In this document: positions 8,004 to 17,388 of the stretch, one piece after another
Layout of the letters: each line of letters begins with the position of its first letter
Position numbering within the stretch: the first letter of the stretch is position 1
Made by a program: the position numbers and the translations under genes
Assembly: GCF_000971985.1 (NCBI RefSeq)
Contig: NZ_LAQQ01000001.1
Location: 1,178,001 to 1,242,000, forward strand
DNA length: 64,000 nt
Direction: 5' to 3'
From: Paenibacillus dauci
Lineage (GTDB): Bacteria; Bacillota; Bacilli; Paenibacillales; Paenibacillaceae
Notes under the pieces: generated by a model
What the model saw: the letters and a program-made list of their open reading frames with translations, nothing else
What the model was told of the DNA's origin: nothing
The model's database searches: none

Positions 8004-11000
8004 TTATTTGTCCCCGTGGAGTCTAACTGCTGTTGCACCGTCAAAGAAGTAAAGCCACAACTCATCCACCTGCTGTCCAAGCGATTCCTGAACAGCCTGT
8101 GCATATAATTCCAGCTGAAGACGATACCGTTGTTTCAGGGATGCCAGACCACCTTCATGAGCTGCGATGCGATCAGTTTTGTAATCGATGAGAATAGTTC
8201 GTCCATTTTCACGGAACAAACAATCAACGATCCCCTGGGTAAGCATAATATCGTTCTGTTCATTTACAGGAATACCGTAGCTAAAAGGCATCTCGCGTCT
8301 GACCCATTCCGAACGGATAAGGCGCTGCCCAAGTTCGCTTGCGAAGAAAGCAGTAATATCCACCGTTTTTACAGCCTTGGCTTCCGGCTGCGTCAAAATC
8401 TGCAGTTCCACCAGTTGCTCTCTAACCTGATCTACCAGCGCTGCATCAACCGGACCTGCATGCAGAGGAATACGCTGCATCATCGTATGATAAGCTGTTC
8501 CCCGTTCCGCTCCACTCAAGCCGCGTTTTTCCATAAACTTGGGACGCTGCAGCTTGAGTGTACCGTCATGATAAAGAATGGATGGCGATGTCTGCTTGTA
8601 GGCCGTCATGTCTTCTACTGTATCATTATTGGCCGCTTCCATCGGCTGAGATGAAGATGTAGATAAAGCTGTATGGTCAGATTCTGCATTATGCTTGGTA
8701 AAGGAATTCAGCAGTGGCTGCAGATTCCAGATGCCTTCCCATAGATCGGCATCTGGAGCATCCTCGGTTGCCAGCTGTCTTTTTAGCTCACTAACCGTAG
8801 TTTTGGCCGGAGTATGCACAGCATTCTCATAAGGATACTGCCATGACAGACGATCATAAACGACCCTTTGCCAATCCTCCGTGTCTGTGTCTGTGTCTGT
8901 GTCTGTGTCTGTGTCTGTGTCTGTGTCTGTATCTGTATCTGTATCCAAATGGTCATGGATTTGTGATAGTGTTACTTCGGTTTTTTCCCGGAGTGCCTGC
9001 CATTTGGGATCATTCTCGCGTGGACCTGCATAACTCAGTTCATCATTCTCATCCGTGATACGCAGCTCGCGGCTATCTATAATACGAATCTGCCAATCAG
9101 ATGGATCGGCTACCAGACAATCGGAATAAGGACCTGCTGCTGCTTCATTTCGTTCACGGAATATGGCTGCCGAACGGTGACGCATCATGGCTGGACCCAG
9201 CCAATCCAGATAACTGCGTCCACGTGCCAGCAGGTGATCCGGCAGTTCCAGCTGATCCGAATTCTGGATCTGGCTCCAGGCTGAGATTTTCTTATCCAGT
9301 CCACGTACCGTGCCGATCATGATCAGCTTGTCCCTTGGACGTGTCAATGCGACATAGAGTACGCGCATCTCTTCTGCCAGCAGTTCGTTGAGCGCCTGTC
9401 GGCGGATTGCCAGATTAGGCAGCATCGGATAACTGACCCGAGTATCCTCATCTACAAATTTGGGACCAAACCCAAGTTCTTTATGCATCAGGAAAGAAGC
9501 ATTCAGATCCTGCATGTTGAACATTTTGGACATGCCAGCAAGGAAAACGACCGGGAATTCCAGCCCTTTACTTTTGTGAATTGTCATAACCCGAATCGCA
9601 TTCTCCTGCGTTCCTGATACAGCCGATCCCAGATCGCCACCATTATCTTTGAGTCTGCGGATAAAGCGCAGGAAACGGAACAATCCTCGAGATGAGGTGG
9701 AACGTTCAAACTGCCGGGCACGATCATATAGAATTCGCAGGTTGTTCTGCCGCTGGATGCCTCCTGGCAGTCCGCCCAGCCAATCCACATATCCGGTCTC
9801 CCGGTAAATCCGCCAAATCAATTCGCCCAGTTCCTCTTCACGTGCCCGGGCACGCCAATTGGACAATTGCTCTATAAAGCGCAGAAGCTTGCTGTTCCAG
9901 CTTCCTGGGTGTTCAGCTGTCTGCTCGGCTGCCAGCAGCATCGCTTCGTAATAAGACAGGTCTTTGCCAAATAGACGGATCGCAGCCAGTTCATCTTCAT
10001 TCAAACCAACAATTGGAGAACGCAGTACCGAAGCAAGTGGAATATCCTGCTGCGGATTATCGATAATTTCCAGCAGGGACAGCATAATATCCACTTCCAC
10101 TGCTTCAAAATAACCCTGCTCCAGATCACTGTAGGCAGGAATACCAAGCAGCTGCAGTTCTTCCACGATCATAGGTGCCCATATGGATACTGAACGCAGT
10201 AATATAACCATATCCCGATATTCAGCCGGACGCAGTCCGTCTACACTTTTATCATAAATCATCAGTGGACGCCCATCTGGCGATACCATCTCGCGCACAC
10301 GTGCTGCGATAGCCTGAGCTTCCAGTCGCGCTGCCTCCAGTTCCGCTTCGTCGGCAGCAGATCCCACAGACAATTCTGCTGTGTCTTCAGCATCTGCTGT
10401 TCGTTCAGCACCCGTCCGATCGATCAGCCAGAACTCCGGTGCATATGCCTGTTCTTCTCCAGGGGGATACTTGGCACCTGCCACCAGTTCAGCTCGCTCG
10501 TCATAACGAATCTCCGATACTTTCTCATTCATCACCTGACGGAAAATCATATTAACGGCATCTACGACCTGCTGACGGCTGCGGAAGTTGCGGGACAAAT
10601 CAATTCGTCGTCCCTCACTCTGCCAGTCTTCTGTGTACGTGTGATACTTTTCCATAAACAATCCCGGCTCAGCCAAACGAAAGCGGTAAATACTCTGCTT
10701 CACATCGCCTACCATAAACCGGTTGCCCTGTTCCTGCCGGGAAATCAAACGAATCAGCTGTTCCTGAACCGAGTTGGTATCCTGATATTCATCCAGCATG
10801 ACTTCATCGAATCGCTCCTGATACTCCAGGGCGGCTGCAGAAGGCTGTACATGATCAGGCACCGATGCCGGATCACGCAAAATCTGCAGAGCATAATGCT
10901 CCAGATCGGAAAAGTCGACCCAACCGCGGCGTTGTTTCTCCTGCTGGTATTTATTACTGAAGCGAATAACCAACTCAGCCAGCTCGCTCATTAGCGGAGC

Positions 11001-12056
11001 CGCTTCACGCAGCTCCTGGGCGAACTCATCCGGTGTACGACCAAAAAAGGACGTTTTCAGATCTGCCAGCGACTTTTTGGCATTCTCCCGTAGCTGCTTG
11101 ACGGTCTCCTGCAGGTTGGGATCAATACCTTCCTTGCGTACTGCTTTGAGCTTGCCGAATCCGGCATTCTGGAAAGTAAGATACAGCTCTGTCCATGGCT
11201 GCTGCATCACAGCGTCCTGCAGCTGATGAATCAATTCCAGATCTTCATTCAGACTGTCTGCATAGGCAGCCGGGCCACCCGGCAGACGCGCTGTATCAAT
11301 TCCTTGCTGCAGTAGTGCTTCCATACCTTCCAGCGAGACCCTGATATCCTGCATGATATAACTCACCCATGGAGTATTCTGCAGCGCTGCTCCATCGGCA
11401 GCTTCAAAATGAGCAGCCGTCTGACGCAGCCAGTGTTCCGGCCATGGATGACTGCGGGCAAAATGATACAGCCGTTCAACCAGTACAATCGCTGCATCAT
11501 CACTTCGTTCCCCGCCGAACCAGTTCATCAGACGATGAAACTGCTTGGAGTCCCGTTCTTCTTCTTCGCCGTACTTTTCTTCAAATAGCTCTTCCAGAAT
11601 CTCCTGCCGCAGCAGTCTGCTTTCATTCTCACTGGCAATCCGAAAACCCGGGTCCAGTGGAATCAGTGAATAATAACGACGAATCACTTCCAGACAAAAT
11701 GAATGCAGGGTTGTAATCGAAGCCTGACCGAGCAGAGCCAATTGACGACGCAATCGTTCATCTTCCGGTCGCTGCAGCACTTCTTTGTCCAGTGCAGCCC
11801 GAATCCGCTGACGCATCTCTGTCGCTGCCGCTTTGGTAAAGGTAGCTACAAGCATCCGATCTACATCGAGTGGGTGTGCTGTATCCGTCACCTGACGGAT
11901 AATCCGCTCGACCAGCACTGCTGTTTTGCCGGAGCCGGCTGCAGCAGCGACGAGCATATTACCGCCACGCAGGGAGATGGCTTTCCACTGGTCTTCGGTC
12001 CATGTACTATCTAATGGTCTTGGCATTTCGGGATAATCGGTTGGTCTACTAGTCAA
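8004..12056 (-). CDS. addA: ATP-dependent helicase/nuclease subunit A
   Basis: 1350-residue UvrD-type 3'-5' helicase fused to a RecB-type nuclease; with AddB it resects double-strand breaks up to a Chi-like site. Walker A AAAAGSGKTAV is at about residues 38-47, DEYQDTN and GDVKQSIYRFR in the middle, and the nuclease motif ILIDYKTDR near the C-terminus. The best start is TTG at 12056: AAAGGAGA lies 9 bases upstream and the start overlaps the addB stop by 8 bases (translational coupling). The next Met (12026) has no ribosome site. The linker before the nuclease domain holds 11 Asp-Thr repeats (residues about 1038-1059) encoded by a hexanucleotide tandem array, followed by a low-complexity Ser/Thr-rich stretch not typical of AddA. 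Confidence 0.95.
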   Translation of the reverse strand: MTSRPTDYPEMPRPLDSTWTEDQWKAISLRGGNMLVAAAAGSGKTAVLVERIIRQVTDTAHPLDVDRMLVATFTKAAATEMRQRIRAALDKEVLQRPEDERLRRQLALLGQASITTLHSFCLEVIRRYYSLIPLDPGFRIASENESRLLRQEILEELFEEKYGEEEERDSKQFHRLMNWFGGERSDDAAIVLVERLYHFARSHPWPEHWLRQTAAHFEAADGAALQNTPWVSYIMQDIRVSLEGMEALLQQGIDTARLPGGPAAYADSLNEDLELIHQLQDAVMQQPWTELYLTFQNAGFGKLKAVRKEGIDPNLQETVKQLRENAKKSLADLKTSFFGRTPDEFAQELREAAPLMSELAELVIRFSNKYQQEKQRRGWVDFSDLEHYALQILRDPASVPDHVQPSAAALEYQERFDEVMLDEYQDTNSVQEQLIRLISRQEQGNRFMVGDVKQSIYRFRLAEPGLFMEKYHTYTEDWQSEGRRIDLSRNFRSRQQVVDAVNMIFRQVMNEKVSEIRYDERAELVAGAKYPPGEEQAYAPEFWLIDRTGAERTADAEDTAELSVGSAADEAELEAARLEAQAIAARVREMVSPDGRPLMIYDKSVDGLRPAEYRDMVILLRSVSIWAPMIVEELQLLGIPAYSDLEQGYFEAVEVDIMLSLLEIIDNPQQDIPLASVLRSPIVGLNEDELAAIRLFGKDLSYYEAMLLAAEQTAEHPGSWNSKLLRFIEQLSNWRARAREEELGELIWRIYRETGYVDWLGGLPGGIQRQNNLRILYDRARQFERSTSSRGLFRFLRFIRRLKDNGGDLGSAVSGTQENAIRVMTIHKSKGLEFPVVFLAGMSKMFNMQDLNASFLMHKELGFGPKFVDEDTRVSYPMLPNLAIRRQALNELLAEEMRVLYVALTRPRDKLIMIGTVRGLDKKISAWSQIQNSDQLELPDHLLARGRSYLDWLGPAMMRHRSAAIFRERNEAAAGPYSDCLVADPSDWQIRIIDSRELRITDENDELSYAGPRENDPKWQALREKTEVTLSQIHDHLDTDTDTDTDTDTDTDTDTDTDTEDWQRVVYDRLSWQYPYENAVHTPAKTTVSELKRQLATEDAPDADLWEGIWNLQPLLNSFTKHNAESDHTALSTSSSQPMEAANNDTVEDMTAYKQTSPSILYHDGTLKLQRPKFMEKRGLSGAERGTAYHTMMQRIPLHAGPVDAALVDQVREQLVELQILTQPEAKAVKTVDITAFFASELGQRLIRSEWVRREMPFSYGIPVNEQNDIMLTQGIVDCLFRENGRTILIDYKTDRIAAHEGGLASLKQRYRLQLELYAQAVQESLGQQVDELWLYFFDGATAVRLHGDK
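8881..8946 (-). repeat. In-frame hexanucleotide tandem repeat inside addA
   Basis: Eight perfect copies of GTGTCT followed by three GTATC(T/C) copies on the plus strand. The coding strand reads Asp-Thr eleven times. The unit is six bases, so copy-number change adds or removes two residues and keeps the frame. Three copies use GAT and eight use GAC, which suggests recent expansion of the GAC part. Confidence 0.97.
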
Positions 12057-15000
12057 TGGAATGATCTCCTTTCTGCGTGCTTTGCTGATTTTGCAGCAGC
12101 TCCCACGTTTCATTTTTGTTTGGCTTTTTCAGTATATTATAGGCATTGCCTTTGATCGATTCATCGAACTGGCAGACCGATTTGTAAGCGCAAAATGTGC
12201 AAGCTTTTTCCTGTTCCATCCGGTACGGTGTAATATCGGTCTGTCCATCGGTAATACCTGTTCCAATATCACGGGCCGTCTGTCTGACATTACGCAGCAG
12301 TTCATCCCACTGATCCGGAGAAGCGACAGCAGAGCTGCTATAGAATCCTCCATCGGTCTTCACAGCTACCGGTAAAATAGCCGAGTATCCTTTGTCCAGC
12401 TCCATATCCATTCGGCCAATGACATCACGGTCAGCGAGCAGCAGACCTTTCATTTTGAATTTCTTGAGCAGCTCCTGCTGGGACTGCTGCAGCGTCAGAC
12501 GATTGCCGGATTGCAGCAGCGGATTATGCACATGGAAATAGAGCGCACCGGCTGGCGAAGCTTTTTGTCCCAGCATATCTTCTGCATGAGTCAACAGTAC
12601 ATCCAGATAGGTCAGCATCTGCAGTGCCAATCCATAATAAACTTCATGCAGCTTCAGATCGGTCTGACTGGACTTATAATCGATAATGCGCACGAGCAGT
12701 CCTTGATCGCTCTCTGCCATATCCACACGGTCAATCTTGCCGACAATTTCCATTGTGCAGCCATTATCCAGCGTGAACCGCAGCGGCGGCCAATCCCCAT
12801 TCGGACCAAATACCAGTTCCAGATACCATGGTTCAAAGTCTCCACGACGCGACTGCTCTCCAATAATCACGGAAGCCCTGCTGACAATCTCACGCAGTTT
12901 GCGTGTAATATAGCCATATCGCTTGGAACTGAACAGGATTTCGCCCTGCAGCCGCGGCACATGCTTGTCCACAGCAGCTTCAGCAGCCTGCATACATTCT
13001 TCGGGGCTGAGATCTCCCCATTTACGGCCCTGACTTTTGAGATCTTTGGCCAAATCGGTCAGAGAAGCATAGAACAGCTTGCTGATATCCGGTGCCTTGA
13101 GCCTGTATTCCTGCCGTTCACGCAGCTTAAGTCCACGAGCAGCAAAATGGGCAAACGGACAGGAGACGAACTGCTCCATACCCGAAACGCTCGTTCTCAG
13201 TACACTTCCATATAGATGACGGCTCGTATCCTCATTCAGCTGACGACCACTATTTTCATAAAAGAGTGAATCAAGCAGCATATGCAGCTGGGGCTGCCAT
13301 TGTGCCTGTGCTGTATACCAGTTATAGGCATGCCACCATGCCGGCTGCATATGGCTTCCCCTGCTCCAATCACGCAGCTGTCCGATCAACAGCGGCAGCG
13401 TGGTTGTCGGATGACTAATCCGGTCGCTCTCTTGTTCTGCTGACGGATGGTTATGTTGATGCTGCAGAAAAGGGAACAGACTGCGTACCTGGGTAATGAC
13501 CTCCGATGGCAGCAGTCCTCTGCCTTCGTGATCGGTCTGCGAGTAACTGATCCACAGTTTGTCGCTGGCCATCGTCAGCGTATTATAAATCAGAAAACGC
13601 TCGTCCAGCTGACGCCGCGTAATCCCAGGCGCCAGAGCCAGTCCATCATCGGACATACTTGTCCGCTCCATCTCATTCAAAATGCCATCGTCTACAAATA
13701 CAGAAGGAACAATCCCATCATTTACACCCAGTACAAATGCATATCGTATATCCATTGGACGGGTACGATCCATCGAACCGATCAGCACCTGATCCATCGC
13801 AGGCGGAATAATACCCATACGCAGACCGGACAATCCCGTCTCCAGCAGACCGGCAAATGTGGTCAGATCCAGTTCACCCTCACCCATAATATCTACCATC
13901 TGCTCCAGTAGATCCATAATGCTGCCGTAGATCTGCACGTGTTCGCGTGCCCGGAGCGGATCGCCTGCCAGGGCAGCACTGCCGCTCATCTGTTCCAATT
14001 GTCCGGCAATATTGCAGTCTTCGATCAATTGATAAAGGGCGATGCACATTTCAGTAGCATGACGTGCTTTTTTGATTTTCTTCTCAAAAGTAATCAGCGG
14101 ACTGGTGACCAGTTCCCGGGCCTGCTCGATACGCTGGGCAGCCGCACGCTGACTTTCGCTTCGATCTTCTTCATTCTCCATATGAATGCCCGGAATATTC
14201 CGCCATGGGCGTCCATCCGTCCAGCGTGACCCATGAATACCTGTCGCCAGTACTGCATTTTCGAGTCGGTCGAGATCTTCCGTACTGACGCGGCCGTCAT
14301 CCGGAACCAGCATGCCTGTTTTGATGCAGCGGAATACATCTTCATATCGCCAGTGATACATCACAATATCCAGCGCCGAACGCAGGAATTCTGCCAACGG
14401 ATGATGCAGAATCCCACGTCTTTTATCAATAAAATAGGGAATATCATAATCCTGCATCAATGGCTCGATCATCGATTCATAATCGTCCAGTGTACGAACG
14501 AATAATGCCATATCACGCCAGCGTGCACCTTTTTCGCGGGCGAGTCGTACCATCTCGCGCAGAGCCGCTTCTATTTCCGAACGGCGATCCAGTGCGCTGT
14601 GAATCGCAATATCCTGTTCCCGAGTGCTCTCATCAGCAGCAGAAGGACGCCACACTCTCCGGTGACGATATCCATATTCCAGATGGGCCAGTTGGGAACT
14701 GCCGCGAAAACGAACCGGTACACTATCGGGAGATGCCGATAGATTCTCGATTGATGGCAGAGCAGCTCCGTCCAGCGCTTCTGCCAGCTGGGACAGTTTG
14801 CGATACGTTAGCGCTGTCGGATGGAATAGCTCCATCTCCTGGGGTGGCTCCTGATCATAGGTACGATCCAGTGTAAGGGTGATTGTTACCGATACCGCTT
14901 TTTCCAGCAGGGCTGCGATTACTGCATATTCCTGTGGACTGAAGCTATGGAACCCATCGATCCATACTTCTACATTATTGAGAGTTTCCGATTGCGGAAT

Positions 15001-15570
15001 AGCCGCGGCCAGATCAGTCAGTGTATCGTCACGATCCACATATAGTCCTGCCAATCCCTGCTCGTACTCCTGGTAAATGCGCTGGAGATCATGAAGCTTG
15101 TCACTTAGTAGCGGCGAGCGCTGTGCTCCCGGCTGCTGTACATAGCGTGCCAGTTCTTCCGAAGTCAGCGCATGATGCTTGAACTCGGTATATAATCCAC
15201 TTAGTTTACCGATAAATCCAAACTGATCACTGGATGCGCCAAATAACCGGAGTTCCGGCTGATAAGCATGAATCAGCTTGTATAAGAGCATTTTTTTGCC
15301 TTCGTCTCCAATAGGCGTGCGTGCCGATCCGCCGGTCTCCCGAAGGATCCACTCGGCAAAATGGCGGAAACCATACGTATGTGCCCGCACATTTCCCCGC
15401 AGCTCCGGTGTACGAATCAGTGCATACTGCGCCTGGAATGACGCCTGCTCCGGTACCAGTAGCAGAATAGGTGGACCATCCGGCTGCTCCTTAATCTGGT
15501 CGATAATTCGCTGAATAACTGTGGTCGTCTTGCCGCTACCGGAACGACCGAGCATAAACTTGAGTGGCAT
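12049..15570 (-). CDS. addB: ATP-dependent nuclease subunit B
   Basis: 1173-residue partner of AddA: inactivated helicase fold plus nuclease domain, binding the 5' strand. Walker A GRSGSGKT is at about residues 8-15, the nuclease motif RIIDYKSSQTD lies at about residue 980, and a 4Fe-4S set is formed by one Cys in FVSCPFAHFAARG and three in CTFCAYKSVC near the end. A TTG stands directly before the ATG at 15570; the ATG fits the AAGGTGA ribosome site better and is chosen. First gene of the addB-addA pair, with the usual Firmicute order and overlap. I found no convincing SigA promoter in the 270 bases upstream. Confidence 0.95.
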   Translation of the reverse strand: MPLKFMLGRSGSGKTTTVIQRIIDQIKEQPDGPPILLLVPEQASFQAQYALIRTPELRGNVRAHTYGFRHFAEWILRETGGSARTPIGDEGKKMLLYKLIHAYQPELRLFGASSDQFGFIGKLSGLYTEFKHHALTSEELARYVQQPGAQRSPLLSDKLHDLQRIYQEYEQGLAGLYVDRDDTLTDLAAAIPQSETLNNVEVWIDGFHSFSPQEYAVIAALLEKAVSVTITLTLDRTYDQEPPQEMELFHPTALTYRKLSQLAEALDGAALPSIENLSASPDSVPVRFRGSSQLAHLEYGYRHRRVWRPSAADESTREQDIAIHSALDRRSEIEAALREMVRLAREKGARWRDMALFVRTLDDYESMIEPLMQDYDIPYFIDKRRGILHHPLAEFLRSALDIVMYHWRYEDVFRCIKTGMLVPDDGRVSTEDLDRLENAVLATGIHGSRWTDGRPWRNIPGIHMENEEDRSESQRAAAQRIEQARELVTSPLITFEKKIKKARHATEMCIALYQLIEDCNIAGQLEQMSGSAALAGDPLRAREHVQIYGSIMDLLEQMVDIMGEGELDLTTFAGLLETGLSGLRMGIIPPAMDQVLIGSMDRTRPMDIRYAFVLGVNDGIVPSVFVDDGILNEMERTSMSDDGLALAPGITRRQLDERFLIYNTLTMASDKLWISYSQTDHEGRGLLPSEVITQVRSLFPFLQHQHNHPSAEQESDRISHPTTTLPLLIGQLRDWSRGSHMQPAWWHAYNWYTAQAQWQPQLHMLLDSLFYENSGRQLNEDTSRHLYGSVLRTSVSGMEQFVSCPFAHFAARGLKLRERQEYRLKAPDISKLFYASLTDLAKDLKSQGRKWGDLSPEECMQAAEAAVDKHVPRLQGEILFSSKRYGYITRKLREIVSRASVIIGEQSRRGDFEPWYLELVFGPNGDWPPLRFTLDNGCTMEIVGKIDRVDMAESDQGLLVRIIDYKSSQTDLKLHEVYYGLALQMLTYLDVLLTHAEDMLGQKASPAGALYFHVHNPLLQSGNRLTLQQSQQELLKKFKMKGLLLADRDVIGRMDMELDKGYSAILPVAVKTDGGFYSSSAVASPDQWDELLRNVRQTARDIGTGITDGQTDITPYRMEQEKACTFCAYKSVCQFDESIKGNAYNILKKPNKNETWELLQNQQSTQKGDHSID

Positions 15571-15737
15571 CAAATCACCTTCATTCCTGCAAAATAAAAT
15601 CTATATTCAAACCTGTACGTATACTCGTTGAAAACCTCAACAAAAAAGAACACTTGTTCCTATATCTATCTTATTAAGAGTAATACAATTCGGTGGGAAA
15701 TTCAATCCTGTTCACCAATATGCAGTCTTCATATGTA

Positions 15738-15788
15738 AATCCCCTCTGCCTGCAATACACGATATAGTGTGTCTCGGAAGAGGGGATT
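15738..15788 (-). terminator. Hairpin after the RlmI-like gene, possible terminator
   Basis: 10-bp perfect stem (AATCCCCTCT with AGAGGGGATT) enclosing a smaller ACAC/GTGT hairpin, 56 bases past the stop of the methyltransferase gene. The T-tract after the stem is weak (GGATTTACAT), so termination may be partial. The rest of 15574-15843 shows nothing else clear. Confidence 0.55.
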
Positions 15789-15843
15789 ATGAGATCAATC
15801 ATTCATCTTGGTTGAAGACTGCCGATCTTGATCCAATTATAAT

Positions 15844-17214
15844 TTAAAAGTTTTTGCTGCGTACTTCAAAGATCGCAAATTTCAGATAATGACCTTCGTT
15901 GACGCCAAGAATCTGTGGATGATCCTTGCCGGCTGCTCGCCATTCTACCAGACGTAGTACCTTGCCGGCATCTTTGGCTGCATCCTGGATCGTCTCCAGG
16001 AACAGATCAGGACGCATATGGTAAGAACAGCTCGCCGTTACCAGATAACCACCCTCGTTAACAAGCTTCATGCCATGCAGGTTAATATCTTTATACCCAC
16101 GAACGGCGCCGGGTACCGCACTTTTGGTTTTGGCAAAAGCAGGCGGGTCCAAAATGACCACATCCCAGCTCCGTCCGCCACCAGCTGTCATCGGCTTGGA
16201 CGTATCCTGTCCCGAATCGGCAGCTGCACGCTGATTGCGTTCTTCCAGTCCCTTGGCATTGCTACGCAGATAGTCAAACGCATCATCAACTACAAATTCT
16301 ACCCGTTCTTCGAATCCGTTCAGGCGTACATTCTCACGTGCACTCTCGATCGCATGAGCCGAAATATCGAGACAGGTTACTTTTTTGGCTCCGTATTTAC
16401 ATGCATTCAGTGTGAAGCTGCCGGTGTGGGAAAAGCATTCCAGCACCGTAGCGCCGTCCCAATAAGGGAAATCGACGACTTTACCTTTGCGGTTAACAGG
16501 CAGCATTGCCTGCTCCCCATCCTGTTCCACCTCGGTCAGCTGAATACCGCTGCGTTCGCCCCAGCCCAGCATCAGTGGTGCAATCGAAGCGCGGTTCTCC
16601 CGCTGGTCGAAGAAATAGCCGGTTTTCTGACCTTCTTCAATATCGACCTTGATCAGCAGTCCGTTCTCGGATACCGTCACATGACGCGGGCACTCTCCGT
16701 ACATTACACCTTTTACTTCTTCCAGTCCTTCCAGTTTGCGTACCGATACATCACTGCGTTCGTAGATACCGGCAGGCTGCATCACCTGTACCAGCGCATC
16801 GATAATCTGCTGACGACGACGATCCATACCAAGTGTCAACAGCTGCACAACCAGAATCTCGCCGAATCGGTCTACAATCAATCCTGGCAGAAAATCCGCT
16901 TCTCCGTAGACGAGTCGATATGCATTTTCTTCACCCAAAAAGCGTGTCCGATGCTTGAGGCACCATTCAAATCGTTCTGCAAAAAAGGCAGTATCCAGAC
17001 CTTCCAGTGGTTGATGGGATACTACGCGTACAGTAATACGGGATGCCGGGTTGTAATAACCGGAAGCCAAAAATTTGCGCTGGTGATTCAAAATGCTGAC
17101 GATCTGACCGGGTTCCGGCTGACCTTCCACCTCGGCAATCTCGCCTTCAAATACCCATGGATGTCCCTGTTCGAGTCTTTTTTTACGTTTCTGATGCAAA
17201 ATAATGCTTGCCAA
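15844..17214 (-). CDS. Class I SAM-dependent rRNA methyltransferase (RlmI/YwbD type)
   Basis: 456-residue protein: an N-terminal PUA domain (KRLEQGHPWVFEGEI), an EEHUD-like middle, and a Rossmann methyltransferase domain with ECFSHTGSFTLNA (SAM loop) and the catalytic-type motif DPPAFAKTK. The family makes m5C in 23S rRNA (RlmI, position 1962 in E. coli); the exact target here is inferred. Two charged or low-complexity insertions (GIQLTEVEQDGEQAMLPVNR and the Ala/Gly-rich stretch before WDVVILDPPAF) make it longer than the usual 390-400 residues. Start is TTG at 17214 with a GGGAGTG site 9 bases upstream; no ATG fits. Confidence 0.9.
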   Translation of the reverse strand: MASIILHQKRKKRLEQGHPWVFEGEIAEVEGQPEPGQIVSILNHQRKFLASGYYNPASRITVRVVSHQPLEGLDTAFFAERFEWCLKHRTRFLGEENAYRLVYGEADFLPGLIVDRFGEILVVQLLTLGMDRRRQQIIDALVQVMQPAGIYERSDVSVRKLEGLEEVKGVMYGECPRHVTVSENGLLIKVDIEEGQKTGYFFDQRENRASIAPLMLGWGERSGIQLTEVEQDGEQAMLPVNRKGKVVDFPYWDGATVLECFSHTGSFTLNACKYGAKKVTCLDISAHAIESARENVRLNGFEERVEFVVDDAFDYLRSNAKGLEERNQRAAADSGQDTSKPMTAGGGRSWDVVILDPPAFAKTKSAVPGAVRGYKDINLHGMKLVNEGGYLVTASCSYHMRPDLFLETIQDAAKDAGKVLRLVEWRAAGKDHPQILGVNEGHYLKFAIFEVRSKNF

Positions 17215-17301
17215 TGGTGGTCACTCCCTCATAAAGTCCGTACAGCCCGTCAACTTGCTAATTGGCTGCCGGTTGTGTGTATGCACACAGATGCATGCTT
17301 G

Positions 17302-17350
17302 ATCAAAACAAAGGATTTCACCTTAACCGAACGGTAAAGTGAAATCCTTT
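17302..17350 (-). terminator. Intrinsic terminator after mtaB
   Basis: 12-bp perfect stem AAAGGATTTCAC with its complement, 17-base loop, followed on the minus strand by TTTGTTTTG. It ends the rsmE-mtaB transcript 38 bases after the mtaB stop. Confidence 0.88.
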
Positions 17351-17388
17351 CGTCGTATCCTGTCTGTTATAAAACGATATAAAAGTTC

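Noticed and set aside
8881-8946. Tandem repeat considered as a CRISPR-like or replication-related array
   Set aside because: Six-base units without spacers, inside a coding frame; it is a microsatellite.
16018-17337. Plus-strand open frame of 439 codons opposite the RlmI-like gene
   Set aside because: Antisense shadow with no recognisable motif; the minus-strand methyltransferase explains the region fully.
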